Positions 1 through 8,110 of a stretch of 32,017 bases of DNA are shown here, piece after piece. Both the position numbers and the translations under genes were made by a program. Numbering within the stretch: the first letter of the stretch is position 1; every line of letters begins with the position of its first letter. The notes beneath the pieces were generated by a model. That model worked only from the letters and a program-made list of their open reading frames with translations. It searched no databases and was not told the origin of the DNA. The DNA is from HGM04593 sp045634085 (GTDB lineage Bacteria; Bacteroidota; Bacteroidia; Bacteroidales; Bacteroidaceae), in contig JAZQZM010000033.1 of NCBI GenBank assembly GCA_045634085.1, positions 1-32,017 of the forward strand, read 5' to 3'.

Positions 1-66
1 TTGTGTGGTAATTTTAAGGGTAATACAGAAGTTGACCTAAAACTTAGAAAAATCCGTATTGGTATC

Positions 67-107
67 ATATCAAACAAACGTGAGGTATCTCTTTTTTTGT
101 TTAAAAG
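67..107 (+). repeat. short dispersed repeat, copy 1
   Basis: The core 67-87 matches 10047-10067 at 19 of 21 positions. Both copies are followed within 3-12 nt by the same TTTAAAAG octamer (100-107 here, 10071-10078 there). The second copy lies in the probable 5' leader of the OPT transporter gene, so the shared piece could be a leader or regulatory element. Here no gene follows it on the plus strand. Chance similarity in AT-rich DNA is possible. Confidence 0.3.
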
Positions 108-210
108 ATTCCTCATACAAGGTTCGGAACGACAGACATAAGTGGGTCGACAACTAAAGTATTACTTATCTTTATTTAATAGACATTATTCATTAACCCA
201 TAAAACTCTA

Positions 211-244
211 TTCTGAGATCCTTCACGTACTTTCAGGATGACAC
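211..244. repeat. REP-like palindrome after purM
   Basis: ATCCT (218-222) and AGGAT (235-239) form a short inverted repeat around a 12-nt loop, inside a segment that reads TTCTGAGATCCTTCACG then TTTCAGGATGACAC. Segments of this wording are familiar to me as intergenic palindromic repeats in diverse bacterial genomes, but that is recollection and was not searched. The stem is short and there is no T-run, so it is a poor terminator candidate. Confidence 0.3.
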
Positions 245-255
245 AGCAGTGGTTG

Positions 256-1422
256 TTAGTATTTGAAAGTGCCGTAAGGGCTCTCTATTATCAACTCGTT
301 GTGGTCACACTCCTCGACGCGGCCGATAATCTGTGCATCAACGCCGAAACTCTTGCTTATTGCAATGATTTCCTCGGCGTGCTCAGGCTTTACGTATACC
401 TCAAGACGGTGTCCCATGTTGAATACCTTGTACATCTCGGCCCAATCAGTGCCACTCTGTTCCTTGATTGTCTTGAACAGCGGTGGAATGGGGAAGAGGT
501 TATCCTTGATGACTCTCTTGTTCTCTACAAAGTGCATCACCTTGGTCTGCGCACCGCCCGAACAGTGTACCATGCCGTGAATCTCGGGGCGCAATGCATC
601 AAGCATTTTCTTTACAACGGGTGCGTATGTCCTTGTTGGCGAGAGTACCAGCTTGCCGGCATCAATTGGAGAATCCTCAACCTCGTCGGTAAGTTTAAGG
701 CCTCCTGAATAAATCAGTTCGGCAGGAACGCCTTTGTCGTAGCTCTCGGGATATTTCTCGGCGAGATACTTGCTGAACACGTCATGGCGTGCCGATGTCA
801 GTCCGTTGCTGCCCATACCGCCGTTGTACTCTTTCTCGTATTTTGCCTGGCCGTATGACGCCATACCTACAATAACATCGCCGCCCGCAATGTTGGCGTT
901 GTCAATGACATCGCTTCGCTTCATGCGGCATGTCACGGTGCTGTCCACAATGATAGTGCGTACAAGGTCGCCCACGTCGGCAGTCTCACCGCCTGTAGCA
1001 TATACGCCCACGCCCATTTCGCGGAGCTCGGCAAGCAGTTCGTCAGTTCCATTTATGATGGCCGAGATTACCTCGCCCGGAACGAGCAGTTTGTTGCGGC
1101 CTATTGTTGACGATACAAGGATGTTGTCGGTTGCTCCCACGCAGAGCAGGTCGTCAATGTTCATGATGAGTGCATCCTGTGCAATTCCCTTCCAGACACT
1201 GATGTCGCCTGTCTCCTTCCAATAGAGGTAGGCAAGCGAAGACTTTGTGCCGGCGCCGTCGGCGTGCATGATGTTGCAGTACTCGGGGTCACCGCCGAGG
1301 ATATCGGGGATGATTTTGCAGAATGCCTTTGGGTAAAGACCTTTGTCAATGTTCTTGATGGCGTTATGTACATCCTCTTTTGAGGCAGATACGCCACGCA
1401 TCATGTATCTCTGATCACTCAT
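256..1422 (-). CDS. purM: phosphoribosylformylglycinamidine cyclo-ligase (AIR synthase)
   Basis: PurM makes 5-aminoimidazole ribonucleotide from FGAM with ATP, the fifth step of de novo purine synthesis, in the cytosol. The 388-residue protein shows the AIR-synthase hallmarks: DGAGTK at 55-60, the MNIDD region at 87-91 (the usual cyclo-ligase N-x-x-D-L segment) and GGETADV at 144-150. It is somewhat longer than the roughly 345 residues of the enterobacterial enzyme, with extra residues in the middle and C-terminal half; I take this to be the Bacteroidota form. The ATG at 1420-1422 is the first start in frame and MSDQRYMMRGVSA fits the family N-terminus. The gene stands alone, transcribed away from the POT gene. 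A -7-like box lies about 65 nt upstream. Function is confident from motifs and length. Confidence 0.93.
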   Translation of the reverse strand: MSDQRYMMRGVSASKEDVHNAIKNIDKGLYPKAFCKIIPDILGGDPEYCNIMHADGAGTKSSLAYLYWKETGDISVWKGIAQDALIMNIDDLLCVGATDNILVSSTIGRNKLLVPGEVISAIINGTDELLAELREMGVGVYATGGETADVGDLVRTIIVDSTVTCRMKRSDVIDNANIAGGDVIVGMASYGQAKYEKEYNGGMGSNGLTSARHDVFSKYLAEKYPESYDKGVPAELIYSGGLKLTDEVEDSPIDAGKLVLSPTRTYAPVVKKMLDALRPEIHGMVHCSGGAQTKVMHFVENKRVIKDNLFPIPPLFKTIKEQSGTDWAEMYKVFNMGHRLEVYVKPEHAEEIIAISKSFGVDAQIIGRVEECDHNELIIESPYGTFKY

Positions 1423-1487
1423 GTCTGTATGATTTATTTTGTTGTTTCCCTTTTATTCGGCGAAGATAATATAATTCGCGCGAACAA

Positions 1488-1495
1488 CAAAATTA
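1488..1495 (-). promoter_or_regulatory. possible purM -7 box
   Basis: Read on the minus strand this is TAATTTTG, a match to the Bacteroidota -7 consensus TAnnTTTG, and would give a 5' leader of roughly 60 nt before the purM ATG. I see no good TTTG-type -33 element at 19-21 nt from it, so the call is weak. Confidence 0.33.
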
Positions 1496-2076
1496 ATGAC
1501 GCAAATTCGCTGATGATTAAGCCTTTTCTGTTTTCCTATGTCTGGTTTATTTCTATTCTTGTTTTTATAAACAGCTGTAATAAATACAATTAACGTGGTA
1601 TGGTTGATGTGTGGAATTAGTGTTGTTGCTGTGTGTGGTAGGTTGTATGTGTCGTCTTTAAACTATGCGGATATAAGACTGCGTAAGTGCTGTGTAGATA
1701 CTCGTTTTTTTATTTTTTAACCAAGATTGTAATTTATTGATTTATAAAAACATATATGTTTATAGACAATGTTTTACATTAATTGTGTTGCTTCTGCTTT
1801 TAATCTTAAAGTATCCAGGTTTAATCTTTTTCTCCCGGCGGTTTTTTACATTGACCGATTTGTGTTTTTCCGGCTATACGCCTTGGGTGTGCGATGTCTT
1901 TTATCGGTTTATGCATTCTTGAATGATTGGTGCAATTTGTAAGAATTTATGTCACAATTCAATCATTATTGTGGCGAATAGGGTTGCTAATCTTTACATG
2001 TGCTAATGTGTGTCGGCGAAAACGTAGTGCGCTGCAAGTTTTTTATATAAATTATAGTATTATAGTATATTTTCTT
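1496..2076. other. long AT-rich intergenic region, no supported gene
   Basis: This lies between the divergent purM and POT genes. Open frames here depend on TTG starts or have no family resemblance, and none has a lipobox, signal peptide or convincing ribosome site. A perfect 8-bp inverted repeat, AATGATTG (1922-1929) and CAATCATT (1960-1967), is separated by 30 nt. It could be an operator or nothing. The region is T-rich on the plus strand, with several TGTGTG-like runs around 1608-1650. Confidence 0.5.
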
Positions 2077-2107
2077 TTTGATTTCTCTTTCATTTTTGCT
2101 AAGTTTG
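2077..2107 (+). promoter_or_regulatory. Bacteroidota-type promoter of the POT gene
   Basis: TTTG at 2077-2080, a 19-nt spacer, and TAAGTTTG at 2100-2107 match the Bacteroidota primary-sigma consensus (TTTG-N19-21-TAnnTTTG) exactly in spacing. Transcription would start near 2113-2115, about 80 nt before the ATG at 2196. This placement also argues against the upstream GTG start at 2148 being needed. Confidence 0.62.
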
Positions 2108-2195
2108 CAGAAAATTTTGCACCCGTACCGCCTGATGCGTTGAACGGGTGCCATCTGAATGGGAAATATTTATTAACTTTAATTCTAATCTATCT

Positions 2196-3899
2196 ATGTT
2201 TGAAGGACATCCTAAAGGTCTATGGGCGTTAGCCCTTGCCAACACCGGTGAACGCTTCGGCTACTACACCATGTTGGCAGTGTTCCTGTTCTTTCTGCAG
2301 GACAACTTCGGTTTCTCAATGGGAACCTCAAGTACTATCCAGGCAACTTTCCTTGGTGTAGTTTATTTCGTGCCTCTTTTCGGTGGTATGCTTGCCGACA
2401 AGTTCGGTTTCGGTAAAATGGTGACAACCGGTATCTTCGTAATGTTTTTGGGTTATCTGTTGCTTGCTTTGCCTCTTGGTGCCGGTGGCATGGCTCTTGG
2501 AGTAATGGTGCTTGCACTTTTGTTCGTGTGTGTGGGTACAGGTTTGTTCAAAGGTAACTTGCAGGTGCTTGTTGGTAACTTGTATGATGACCCCAAATAT
2601 TCGGCAAAGCGCGACGAGGGTTTCAGTATCTTCTACATGGCAATCAACATCGGTTCTATGTTCGCAGCCGCTGCTGCTCTTAGCATTATGGCTTGGGTGC
2701 AGTCCGATTATGCTGTGAGCAAGGCTGATTCTTATCACTTTGCATTTGCCGTTGCTTGTGTATCATTGATTATTTCAATCATCATCTACTACGCATTCCG
2801 TGGTACCTTTGCTCACGCTGACCGTGCAAAGGTTGTTGCCAAGGGTGATGCAGAGATTGTTGAGGAGCAGTTGACGCCAGCGCAGACCAAGGAACGTATC
2901 GTTTGTCTCTGCCTTGTGTTTGCTGTGGTTATCTTCTTCTGGATGGCATTCCACCAGAACGGTATCACAATGAATCAGTTCGCACGCGAGTATACAGCTA
3001 CTTCTGAGAGTGGCTTTATGAGTCTTTTCCTCAGCGGTTCATTTAGTTTTACCGAGATGAGAAGCATTTGGAACCTTGTGTTGATTATCCTTATTGTTTA
3101 TGGTGTATTGGGTGTATTCCAGATATCAAACAAAAGAGCAAAAAGTTTCTTTACACTGTTGTCATTGGTGGCTGCTGCAGCATTAATTTATAACTCTAGC
3201 GTAATTGAGTCTAACACAGTTAATCTTGCATTGCTAATTACTCTTGTAGCCGGTGTGTTCTGCTTTACACAAACAGATGAGGGGCAGGGAAAAATTTTCT
3301 CTTCAATATTGATGCTTGCAGCCGGTGGCGTTCTTGTGTATCGTGCGATGAATGTTACGGGTTTTGTCGGCGTTGAAGCTCCTATCTTCCAGCAGTTCAA
3401 TCCTTGCTTTGTTGTAGCGTTGACACCTATCGTAATGTTGGTGTTCAACTCTCTTGCAAAGAAGGGCAAAGAGCCTTCTTCTCCAATGAAGATAGGTCTG
3501 GGTATGCTTGTTGCAGCTGTTGCGTTCGTAATACTTATGATTGGTTCTTGGGGATTGCCGGTACAGTCGGAGCAGTTGGCTAATATTGAGGCAGGTACAG
3601 CCACATTGGTTTCACCAAACTGGCTCATCAGCACATACCTCGTGTTGACAATTGCAGAGCTCTTGCTCTCTCCAATCGGTATCTCTTTCGTCAGCAAGGT
3701 TGCTCCTCCAAAGTACAAGGGTATGATGATGGGTGGCTGGTTCGTTGCTACCGCAATCGGTAACTTCCTTATTTCTATCCCTGGTTTATTGTGGGGTATG
3801 GAACTCTACATTGTATGGGGTGTACTTATTGCAGTATGTCTTGTCTCAGCATTGTTCATCTTCTCTATTCTCAAGCGTCTTGAGGCTGTTGCGAAGTAA
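2196..3899 (+). CDS. POT/PTR2-family peptide:H+ symporter
   Basis: This is a proton-coupled oligopeptide transporter of the major facilitator superfamily, inner membrane, importing di- and tripeptides. At 567 residues with about 14 hydrophobic segments it fits bacterial POT proteins that carry two extra helices. Family marks are ERFGYYTM in the first helix, the GTGLFKGNLQ segment, and FYMAINIGSMF, the PTR2 signature region. I start it at ATG 2196 (MFEGHPKGLWALAL), because homologues begin this way; the in-frame GTG at 2148 adds 16 residues of unlikely leader. One oddity is that the first-helix ExxER motif reads NTGER, so the first glutamate of the usual motif, linked to proton coupling, is Asn. 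I believe Bacteroidota relatives share this. The gene has its own promoter and terminator, so it is monocistronic. Confidence 0.9.
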   Translation: MFEGHPKGLWALALANTGERFGYYTMLAVFLFFLQDNFGFSMGTSSTIQATFLGVVYFVPLFGGMLADKFGFGKMVTTGIFVMFLGYLLLALPLGAGGMALGVMVLALLFVCVGTGLFKGNLQVLVGNLYDDPKYSAKRDEGFSIFYMAINIGSMFAAAAALSIMAWVQSDYAVSKADSYHFAFAVACVSLIISIIIYYAFRGTFAHADRAKVVAKGDAEIVEEQLTPAQTKERIVCLCLVFAVVIFFWMAFHQNGITMNQFAREYTATSESGFMSLFLSGSFSFTEMRSIWNLVLIILIVYGVLGVFQISNKRAKSFFTLLSLVAAAALIYNSSVIESNTVNLALLITLVAGVFCFTQTDEGQGKIFSSILMLAAGGVLVYRAMNVTGFVGVEAPIFQQFNPCFVVALTPIVMLVFNSLAKKGKEPSSPMKIGLGMLVAAVAFVILMIGSWGLPVQSEQLANIEAGTATLVSPNWLISTYLVLTIAELLLSPIGISFVSKVAPPKYKGMMMGGWFVATAIGNFLISIPGLLWGMELYIVWGVLIAVCLVSALFIFSILKRLEAVAK

Positions 3900-3914
3900 G
3901 AGACAGTATATTTT

Positions 3915-3951
3915 AAAATAGTGCACTGCTGCTGCAGTGCACTATTTTTTT
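3915..3951 (+). terminator. strong intrinsic terminator after the POT gene
   Basis: A perfect 12-bp stem (3918-3929 with 3934-3945) closes a TGCT loop. It is extended by three A-T pairs and followed by a T-run to 3951. It begins 16 nt after the POT stop codon. Confidence 0.88.
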
Positions 3952-4023
3952 GTCCTTTTTAGCCGTGGATTATCAGATTCTGTGAGACTAAATATTCCTT
4001 TTATAAAAAATAACATTTCAAAT

Positions 4024-4054
4024 GTTGCAAATAGAATATCTTTTAATAAATTTG
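4024..4054 (+). promoter_or_regulatory. Bacteroidota-type promoter of the lplA-gcv operon
   Basis: TAAATTTG at 4047-4054 matches the -7 consensus. GTTG at 4024-4027 stands 19 nt upstream as the -33 element. The predicted start near 4061 leaves a leader of about 20 nt before the lplA ATG, which leaves no room for a glycine riboswitch. Confidence 0.58.
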
Positions 4055-4082
4055 TGGACATAGGACTTAGTCGGGACAAGAG

Positions 4083-5057
4083 ATGATATATTTAACTCTC
4101 CCAGAAGAGAAGGAGTACCGCCTGCCGTTCTATCTTGCAATGGAGGAGTATGTTGCACGGGAATTTCCCGCGCAAGACTACTTTTTTATGTGGCAAGTGC
4201 AGCCAACAGTAATCTTTGGACGCAATCAACTCATTGACAGTGAAGTTGACAGGGGCTACTGTAAAGAGAACGGCATACAGACCTATCGCCGTAAAAGCGG
4301 TGGCGGTTGCGTATATGCCGACAAGAGCAACATCATGCTCTCTTATATCACCCCATCTTCCAACGTAAACTTTACATTCAACCGTTACATGCTCATGGTG
4401 GAGCATGCCCTGCAGAAACTGGGCGTGGATGCGCGTACCACAGGCCGCAACGACATCCTCATCGACGGCAAGAAGGTATCGGGCAATGCATTCTACCACC
4501 TTCCGGGGCGTAGCATAGTGCACGGCACAATGCTCTACGATACCAATCTCGAACACATGGTGCGTGCTACAACACCTTCCGATGCCAAGCTCAAGAGCAA
4601 AGGCGTCAGTTCGGTGCGACAGCATGTGACAACCCTCAACCAATATATATCACTCTCCATTGAAGAACTCAAGGCATTCTTCCGCAGCGAACTGTGCGAC
4701 AGCGTGCATGTGCTCACTGCCGAAGACATCGCTGCCGTTGAAGCAATAGAAAAGGAGTATTATACACCCGAATTCATTCAGGGCAACAACCCCGCTTATT
4801 CGATAACCAGAAATGTGCGCATTGACGGCGTTGGCGAGTTCCGCGTAAGTATCGATGCCAAGGATGGCAGGATACGCAAAGTGGACCTTGCCGGCGATTT
4901 CTTTATTGTGGGTGACATTGACAGCATGCTGCTCTCCAAACTAAAAGGGGTATCCCTTGAACGCGAGGCACTGCAAAGTGCACTCGAAGGCATCGATTGC
5001 GGCGCGGTAATAATGAACATGAAGAAAGAACAACTTATAAACTTATTAACTGACTGA
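4083..5057 (+). CDS. lplA: lipoate-protein ligase A
   Basis: LplA activates free lipoate with ATP and attaches it to lysines of lipoyl domains in the cytosol. The 324-residue protein has RRKSGGGCVYAD at 69-80, the lipoate-binding loop, and GRNDILIDGKKVSGNAF at 121-137. Lys131 lies in the conserved K-[VI]-S-G motif and corresponds to the catalytic lysine of the family. A C-terminal accessory domain follows from about residue 235, so this is the full-length ligase form and not a lone catalytic domain. It is the first gene of the glycine-cleavage operon, ending 4 nt before gcvT. The obvious local substrate is Lys64 of GcvH, encoded two genes downstream. No octanoyltransferase or lipoyl synthase is in the window, so salvage of lipoate is implied but not proven. 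Confidence 0.92.
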   Translation: MIYLTLPEEKEYRLPFYLAMEEYVAREFPAQDYFFMWQVQPTVIFGRNQLIDSEVDRGYCKENGIQTYRRKSGGGCVYADKSNIMLSYITPSSNVNFTFNRYMLMVEHALQKLGVDARTTGRNDILIDGKKVSGNAFYHLPGRSIVHGTMLYDTNLEHMVRATTPSDAKLKSKGVSSVRQHVTTLNQYISLSIEELKAFFRSELCDSVHVLTAEDIAAVEAIEKEYYTPEFIQGNNPAYSITRNVRIDGVGEFRVSIDAKDGRIRKVDLAGDFFIVGDIDSMLLSKLKGVSLEREALQSALEGIDCGAVIMNMKKEQLINLLTD

Positions 5058-5061
5058 TTTT

Positions 5062-6150
5062 ATGGAAAACAAAAGAACCTGTCTCTATGACAAGCATGTG
5101 GCGCTAGGTGCACTCATCAGCCCGTTCGGAGGTTTTGACATGCCAATCCAGTATACCGGAATTGTCGATGAGCATAACGCAGTGCGCCAGGCATGCGGCA
5201 TCTTTGATGTATCGCACATGGGCGAAGTGCTTGTTACCGGCCCCGAGAGTGAAAAGTTCGTGAACCATATCTTTACCAATGACATAACCGATGCCCCTGA
5301 CGGCAAGATATACTACGGTATGATGTGTCACCCGTCAGGTGGAGTAGTCGATGACCTTCTTGTGTACAAGATGGCTCCTCAGCGCTATTTCCTTGTCATC
5401 AACGCCTCTAATATTGAAAAGGATGTCGCCTGGATTACCCGGCATGCCAAGGATTATGACGTTACAGCCGAGAACCTGAGTGAAAGATATGGCGAAGTTG
5501 CCGTACAGGGTCCAAAGACCGAGGAGATTATTGAACGCATTCTTGGTATACCTTGTAGCGACCTTGCCTTTTATACATGCAAGGAAGTTGAGGTTGCCGG
5601 CGAGACAATCATCATCAGCCGCACAGGATACACAGGCGAGGACGGCTTTGAGATTTATGCCTCACATGCATTTACAAACGAAGTGTGGGACAAACTTGTG
5701 GGCAGTGGTGAGGTAAAACCCTGCGGCCTTGGTTGTCGTGATACATTGCGTTTCGAGGTAGGTCTGCCACTCTATGGCGATGAACTTACCGACGAGATTA
5801 CTCCTCTTGAGGCAGGTCTCGGCATGTTTGCAAAACTCGACAAGGAGTTCATCGGGCGCGATGCGCTTGTTGCACAGAAGGCCGATGGTCTCAAACGTAA
5901 GATTGTGGGTATTGAACTCAAGGACAAGGCCATTCCGCGTCACGGGTATGAGGTAGAGGCCGACGGCAAGGTCATCGGTGTTGTTACCACAGGCTACAAC
6001 TCCATATCTACAGGCAAGAGTGTATGCATGGCAATGCTCGACATTGATTACACCAAACTCGACACCGAGGTTGCCGTTCGCATCCGCAAGAAAGTGTTCC
6101 CCGGTATTGTTACCAAGAAACGATTCTACGACAAGAATTACAAGAAATAA
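5062..6150 (+). CDS. gcvT: glycine cleavage system T protein (aminomethyltransferase)
   Basis: The T protein takes the aminomethyl group from lipoylated H protein, transfers it to tetrahydrofolate as 5,10-methylene-THF, and releases ammonia. The 362-residue protein has the expected length and family segments: GGFDMP near the N-terminus, FDVSHMGE at 48-55, VDDLLVYKM at 96-104 with the active-site aspartate pair at 97-98, RTGYTGEDGFE in the middle, and the C-terminal barrel ending RFYDKNYKK. The ATG at 5062 follows lplA by only 4 nt, so the two are co-transcribed. The 98 nt that follow before gcvH contain a GC-rich palindrome. Confidence 0.96.
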   Translation: MENKRTCLYDKHVALGALISPFGGFDMPIQYTGIVDEHNAVRQACGIFDVSHMGEVLVTGPESEKFVNHIFTNDITDAPDGKIYYGMMCHPSGGVVDDLLVYKMAPQRYFLVINASNIEKDVAWITRHAKDYDVTAENLSERYGEVAVQGPKTEEIIERILGIPCSDLAFYTCKEVEVAGETIIISRTGYTGEDGFEIYASHAFTNEVWDKLVGSGEVKPCGLGCRDTLRFEVGLPLYGDELTDEITPLEAGLGMFAKLDKEFIGRDALVAQKADGLKRKIVGIELKDKAIPRHGYEVEADGKVIGVVTTGYNSISTGKSVCMAMLDIDYTKLDTEVAVRIRKKVFPGIVTKKRFYDKNYKK

Positions 6151-6165
6151 AAGGCCCCACCCGAA

Positions 6166-6185
6166 CCCTCCCCATAATGGGAGGG
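6166..6185. repeat. GC-rich intergenic palindrome between gcvT and gcvH
   Basis: CCCTCCC (6166-6172) and GGGAGGG (6179-6185) form a 7-bp stem around CATAAT, with further C-rich sequence on the left and G-rich on the right. It has the style of the element after gcvH (6637-6760) and may be a fragment of the same repeat family. No T-run follows, so it is not an ordinary terminator. It could still stabilise or partly end the transcript. Confidence 0.5.
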
Positions 6186-6248
6186 GCAAAAAGGGTGATA
6201 GGTACAAAAAAAGAAGAACTTAACTAACTAACCATTAAAATTTTTATT

Positions 6249-6629
6249 ATGAGTACAATTTTAGAAGGACTTTATTATGCAGAGTCACACGAGTATGTAA
6301 AGGTAGAGGGTGAGTACGGTTATGTAGGTATCACAGACTACGCACAGCACGAGCTTGGCAACGTGGTTTATGTTGACATGCCCGAGGTTGACGACGAGGT
6401 GACCGCAGGCGAGGATTTTGGCGCCGTTGAGAGTGTGAAGGCTGCCAGCGACCTTATCTGCCCTGTAAGTGGAACTGTAGTCGAGGTCAACGAAGCACTA
6501 AACGACAGCCCCGAACTCATCAACAACGACCCATACGCAAACTGGATTATAAAGGTACAGCTTTCCGATCCTTCAGAGGTTGAGAACCTTATGGATGCAG
6601 AGGCGTATAAGGCGGCTATAGGCGAATGA
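6249..6629 (+). CDS. gcvH: glycine cleavage system H protein (lipoyl carrier)
   Basis: GcvH carries the aminomethyl intermediate on a lipoyl arm between the P, T and L proteins. The 126-residue protein is the normal length. The lipoylation site is Lys64 in AVESVKAASDL, and the flanking segments match the family: HEYVKVEG at 14-21, GITDYAQHELGNVVYVD at 27-43, and the C-terminal NDDPYANW-like stretch, here NNDPYANW. The start has only AT-rich sequence before it, as is common in Bacteroidota. It sits between gcvT (98 nt upstream) and gcvPA (147 nt downstream), both gaps being much longer than others in the operon and both holding palindromic repeats. The E3/L protein (dihydrolipoyl dehydrogenase) is not in the cluster and must be encoded elsewhere. 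Confidence 0.96.
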   Translation: MSTILEGLYYAESHEYVKVEGEYGYVGITDYAQHELGNVVYVDMPEVDDEVTAGEDFGAVESVKAASDLICPVSGTVVEVNEALNDSPELINNDPYANWIIKVQLSDPSEVENLMDAEAYKAAIGE

Positions 6630-6636
6630 ATTTCAA

Positions 6637-6760
6637 TACCCCCCATCCGGCAGTACCTGCCTAGTCCCCCTAAAACAGGGGGACAATAAAACCTCTTGAT
6701 AAACTGCAATGTTTTATTCCTCCCCAGTCTTAGGGGAGGTGGTTGAAAACCGGAGGGGTA
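6637..6760. mobile_element. MITE-like palindromic element between gcvH and gcvPA
   Basis: The left end (6637 onward, TACCCCCCATCCGG then a CCCCCTAAAAC run) is an imperfect inverted copy of the right end (GTCTTAGGGGAGG then CCGGAGGGGTA, ending at 6760), over roughly 34-40 nt. Inside are three ready hairpins: GTCCCCC/GGGGGAC (6664-6670, 6678-6684), AATAAAAC/GTTTTATT (6685-6692, 6711-6718) and CCTCCCC/GGGGAGG (6719-6725, 6733-6739). It encodes nothing. The design is that of a small non-autonomous element or REP/BIME-type repeat lodged 7 nt after the gcvH stop. No clear target duplication is visible beyond possible TA or AA. Confidence 0.55.
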
Positions 6761-6776
6761 AATAAATCCGTCAGCT

Positions 6777-8093
6777 ATGAAATATTTTCCTCATACCCAA
6801 CAGGATATAGAACAGATGCTTGCTGTTGCCGGGGTTAAGTCCATGGACGAACTCTTTGGCGAAATACCACAGCAACTGCTGTTCAACCGCGAGTTCAACC
6901 TCCCCGAGGCTATGTCCGAGGTTGAAGTACGCAACTATTTTGAGGCACTGGGCAAACGCAACAGCGACCTTGTGTGCTTTGCGGGTGCAGGTGTCGAGGA
7001 CCATTATTCTCCGTCGGTGGTTGCTCCCATAATCTCCCGTGGAGAGTTCCTTACTGCATACACTCCTTATCAGCCCGAGATTTCGCAGGGTACTCTGCAG
7101 TACATTTTCGAGTACCAGTCGATGATTTGCGAGCTTACAGGAATGGATGTCACAAACGCATCGATGTACGACGGCACTACAGCCACAGCCGAGGCCATGA
7201 TGATGTGTGTTGCCATTGCCAAGAAACGTAATAAGGTCCTTGTTTCGGCAACACTAGACCCCAAGGTAAAGTGTGTTGTGGAGACATATGCCAAGTATCA
7301 GGGTGTTGTCATTGAGACCATTGCCGAGAAGGATGGCATAACTGACCTTGCTGACCTTGAGGCAAAGCTTGCTGCCGATGACGTTGCCGGTGTAATCCTT
7401 GCCCAGCCTAACTACTATGGCATTGTTGAGGATTATACAGGTGTGGCCGACATGTGCCACGCCAAGAAGACGCAGTTTGTAATGAATGCCAAGTTGTCGA
7501 CGCTTTCCGTTCTCAAGACCCCGGCAGAGTGGGGCGCCGACATCGCATGTGGCGATGCACAGTCACTTGGAATACCAATGACCTACGGCGGCCCATACGT
7601 GGGTTACCTCGCATGTGTCAACGCACACGTGCGCAAGTTGCCCGGACGCATTGTAGGTGCAACCACCGATGTTGACGGCAAGCGTGCATTCGTGCTCACG
7701 CTGCAGGCACGCGAGCAGCACATACGCCGTGAAAAGGCAAACAGCAACATCTGCTCCAACCAGTCACTCATGGCACTTTATGTAACCATTTACATGTCGG
7801 TAATGGGACATAAGGGCATCAGCGAGGCATGTTCACTCTCATACAGCGGTGCGCACTACCTTGCTCAGCAACTTGTGGCTACGGGTAAGTGCGCAATGGC
7901 GTTCGATAAACCTTTCTTCAACGAATTTGCCGTGAAGACAACCGTTCCCGCGCAGCAGGTTCTTGAAGCCCTGCTTGCAGTAGGAATCCTCGGCGGCGTG
8001 CGCATTGCCGATGACATGCTGCTTATTTGCGTTACCGAACAGCGCACCAAGGAGCAGATTGACAGGTTCGTTGAAATAGTGAATAACATTTAA
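6777..8093 (+). CDS. gcvPA: glycine dehydrogenase (decarboxylating) subunit 1, GcvPA
   Basis: This is the N-terminal-type half of the P protein, which decarboxylates glycine with PLP and loads the aminomethyl group on lipoyl-GcvH. At 438 residues it is the usual size for the separate alpha subunit. It shows FAGAGVEDHYSPSVV near 68-82, the TPYQPEISQGTLQ segment, and NASMYDGTTATAEA, all diagnostic of GcvPA. The PLP lysine is not expected here but in GcvPB. It is followed 17 nt later by gcvPB. It is preceded by the MITE-like element, so its translation or dosage relative to gcvH may be affected. Confidence 0.95.
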   Translation: MKYFPHTQQDIEQMLAVAGVKSMDELFGEIPQQLLFNREFNLPEAMSEVEVRNYFEALGKRNSDLVCFAGAGVEDHYSPSVVAPIISRGEFLTAYTPYQPEISQGTLQYIFEYQSMICELTGMDVTNASMYDGTTATAEAMMMCVAIAKKRNKVLVSATLDPKVKCVVETYAKYQGVVIETIAEKDGITDLADLEAKLAADDVAGVILAQPNYYGIVEDYTGVADMCHAKKTQFVMNAKLSTLSVLKTPAEWGADIACGDAQSLGIPMTYGGPYVGYLACVNAHVRKLPGRIVGATTDVDGKRAFVLTLQAREQHIRREKANSNICSNQSLMALYVTIYMSVMGHKGISEACSLSYSGAHYLAQQLVATGKCAMAFDKPFFNEFAVKTTVPAQQVLEALLAVGILGGVRIADDMLLICVTEQRTKEQIDRFVEIVNNI

Positions 8094-8096
8094 TAT

Positions 8097-8104
8097 AAGG
8101 AGGA
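8097..8104 (+). promoter_or_regulatory. strong Shine-Dalgarno before gcvPB
   Basis: AAGGAGGA lies 6 nt before the gcvPB ATG. It stands out because most starts in this window have only AT-rich leaders, as usual in Bacteroidota. It fixes the start at 8111. Confidence 0.7.
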
Positions 8105-8110
8105 GATACT

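Larger units (their letters stand above)
1..255. other. non-coding stretch downstream of purM
   Basis: No convincing gene is visible on either strand between the window edge and the purM stop codon. The stretch holds a 21-nt segment (67-87) that recurs with two mismatches before the OPT transporter gene, and a small REP-like palindrome near 211-244. No strong U-tract hairpin terminator for purM is obvious. A gene whose body lies left of the window could still end or begin here unseen. Confidence 0.5.

Noticed and set aside
238..708. 156-codon open frame on the plus strand
   Set aside because: Lies opposite purM and shows no family resemblance; it is a shadow of the real gene's codon pattern.
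1922..1967. 8-bp inverted repeat as an operator
   Set aside because: Arms are short, 30 nt apart and AT-rich, so chance is a sufficient explanation without comparative data.
2148..2195. GTG start extending the POT protein by 16 residues
   Set aside because: The extension is not like POT N-termini, while MFEGHPKGL at 2196 is.
1737..2232. Two open frames of 61 and 101 codons upstream of the POT gene
   Set aside because: One uses a TTG start and overlaps the POT promoter and start; neither has recognisable features or a ribosome site.
4055..4082. Possible glycine riboswitch before the gcv operon
   Set aside because: The predicted leader is only about 20 nt, too short for any riboswitch.
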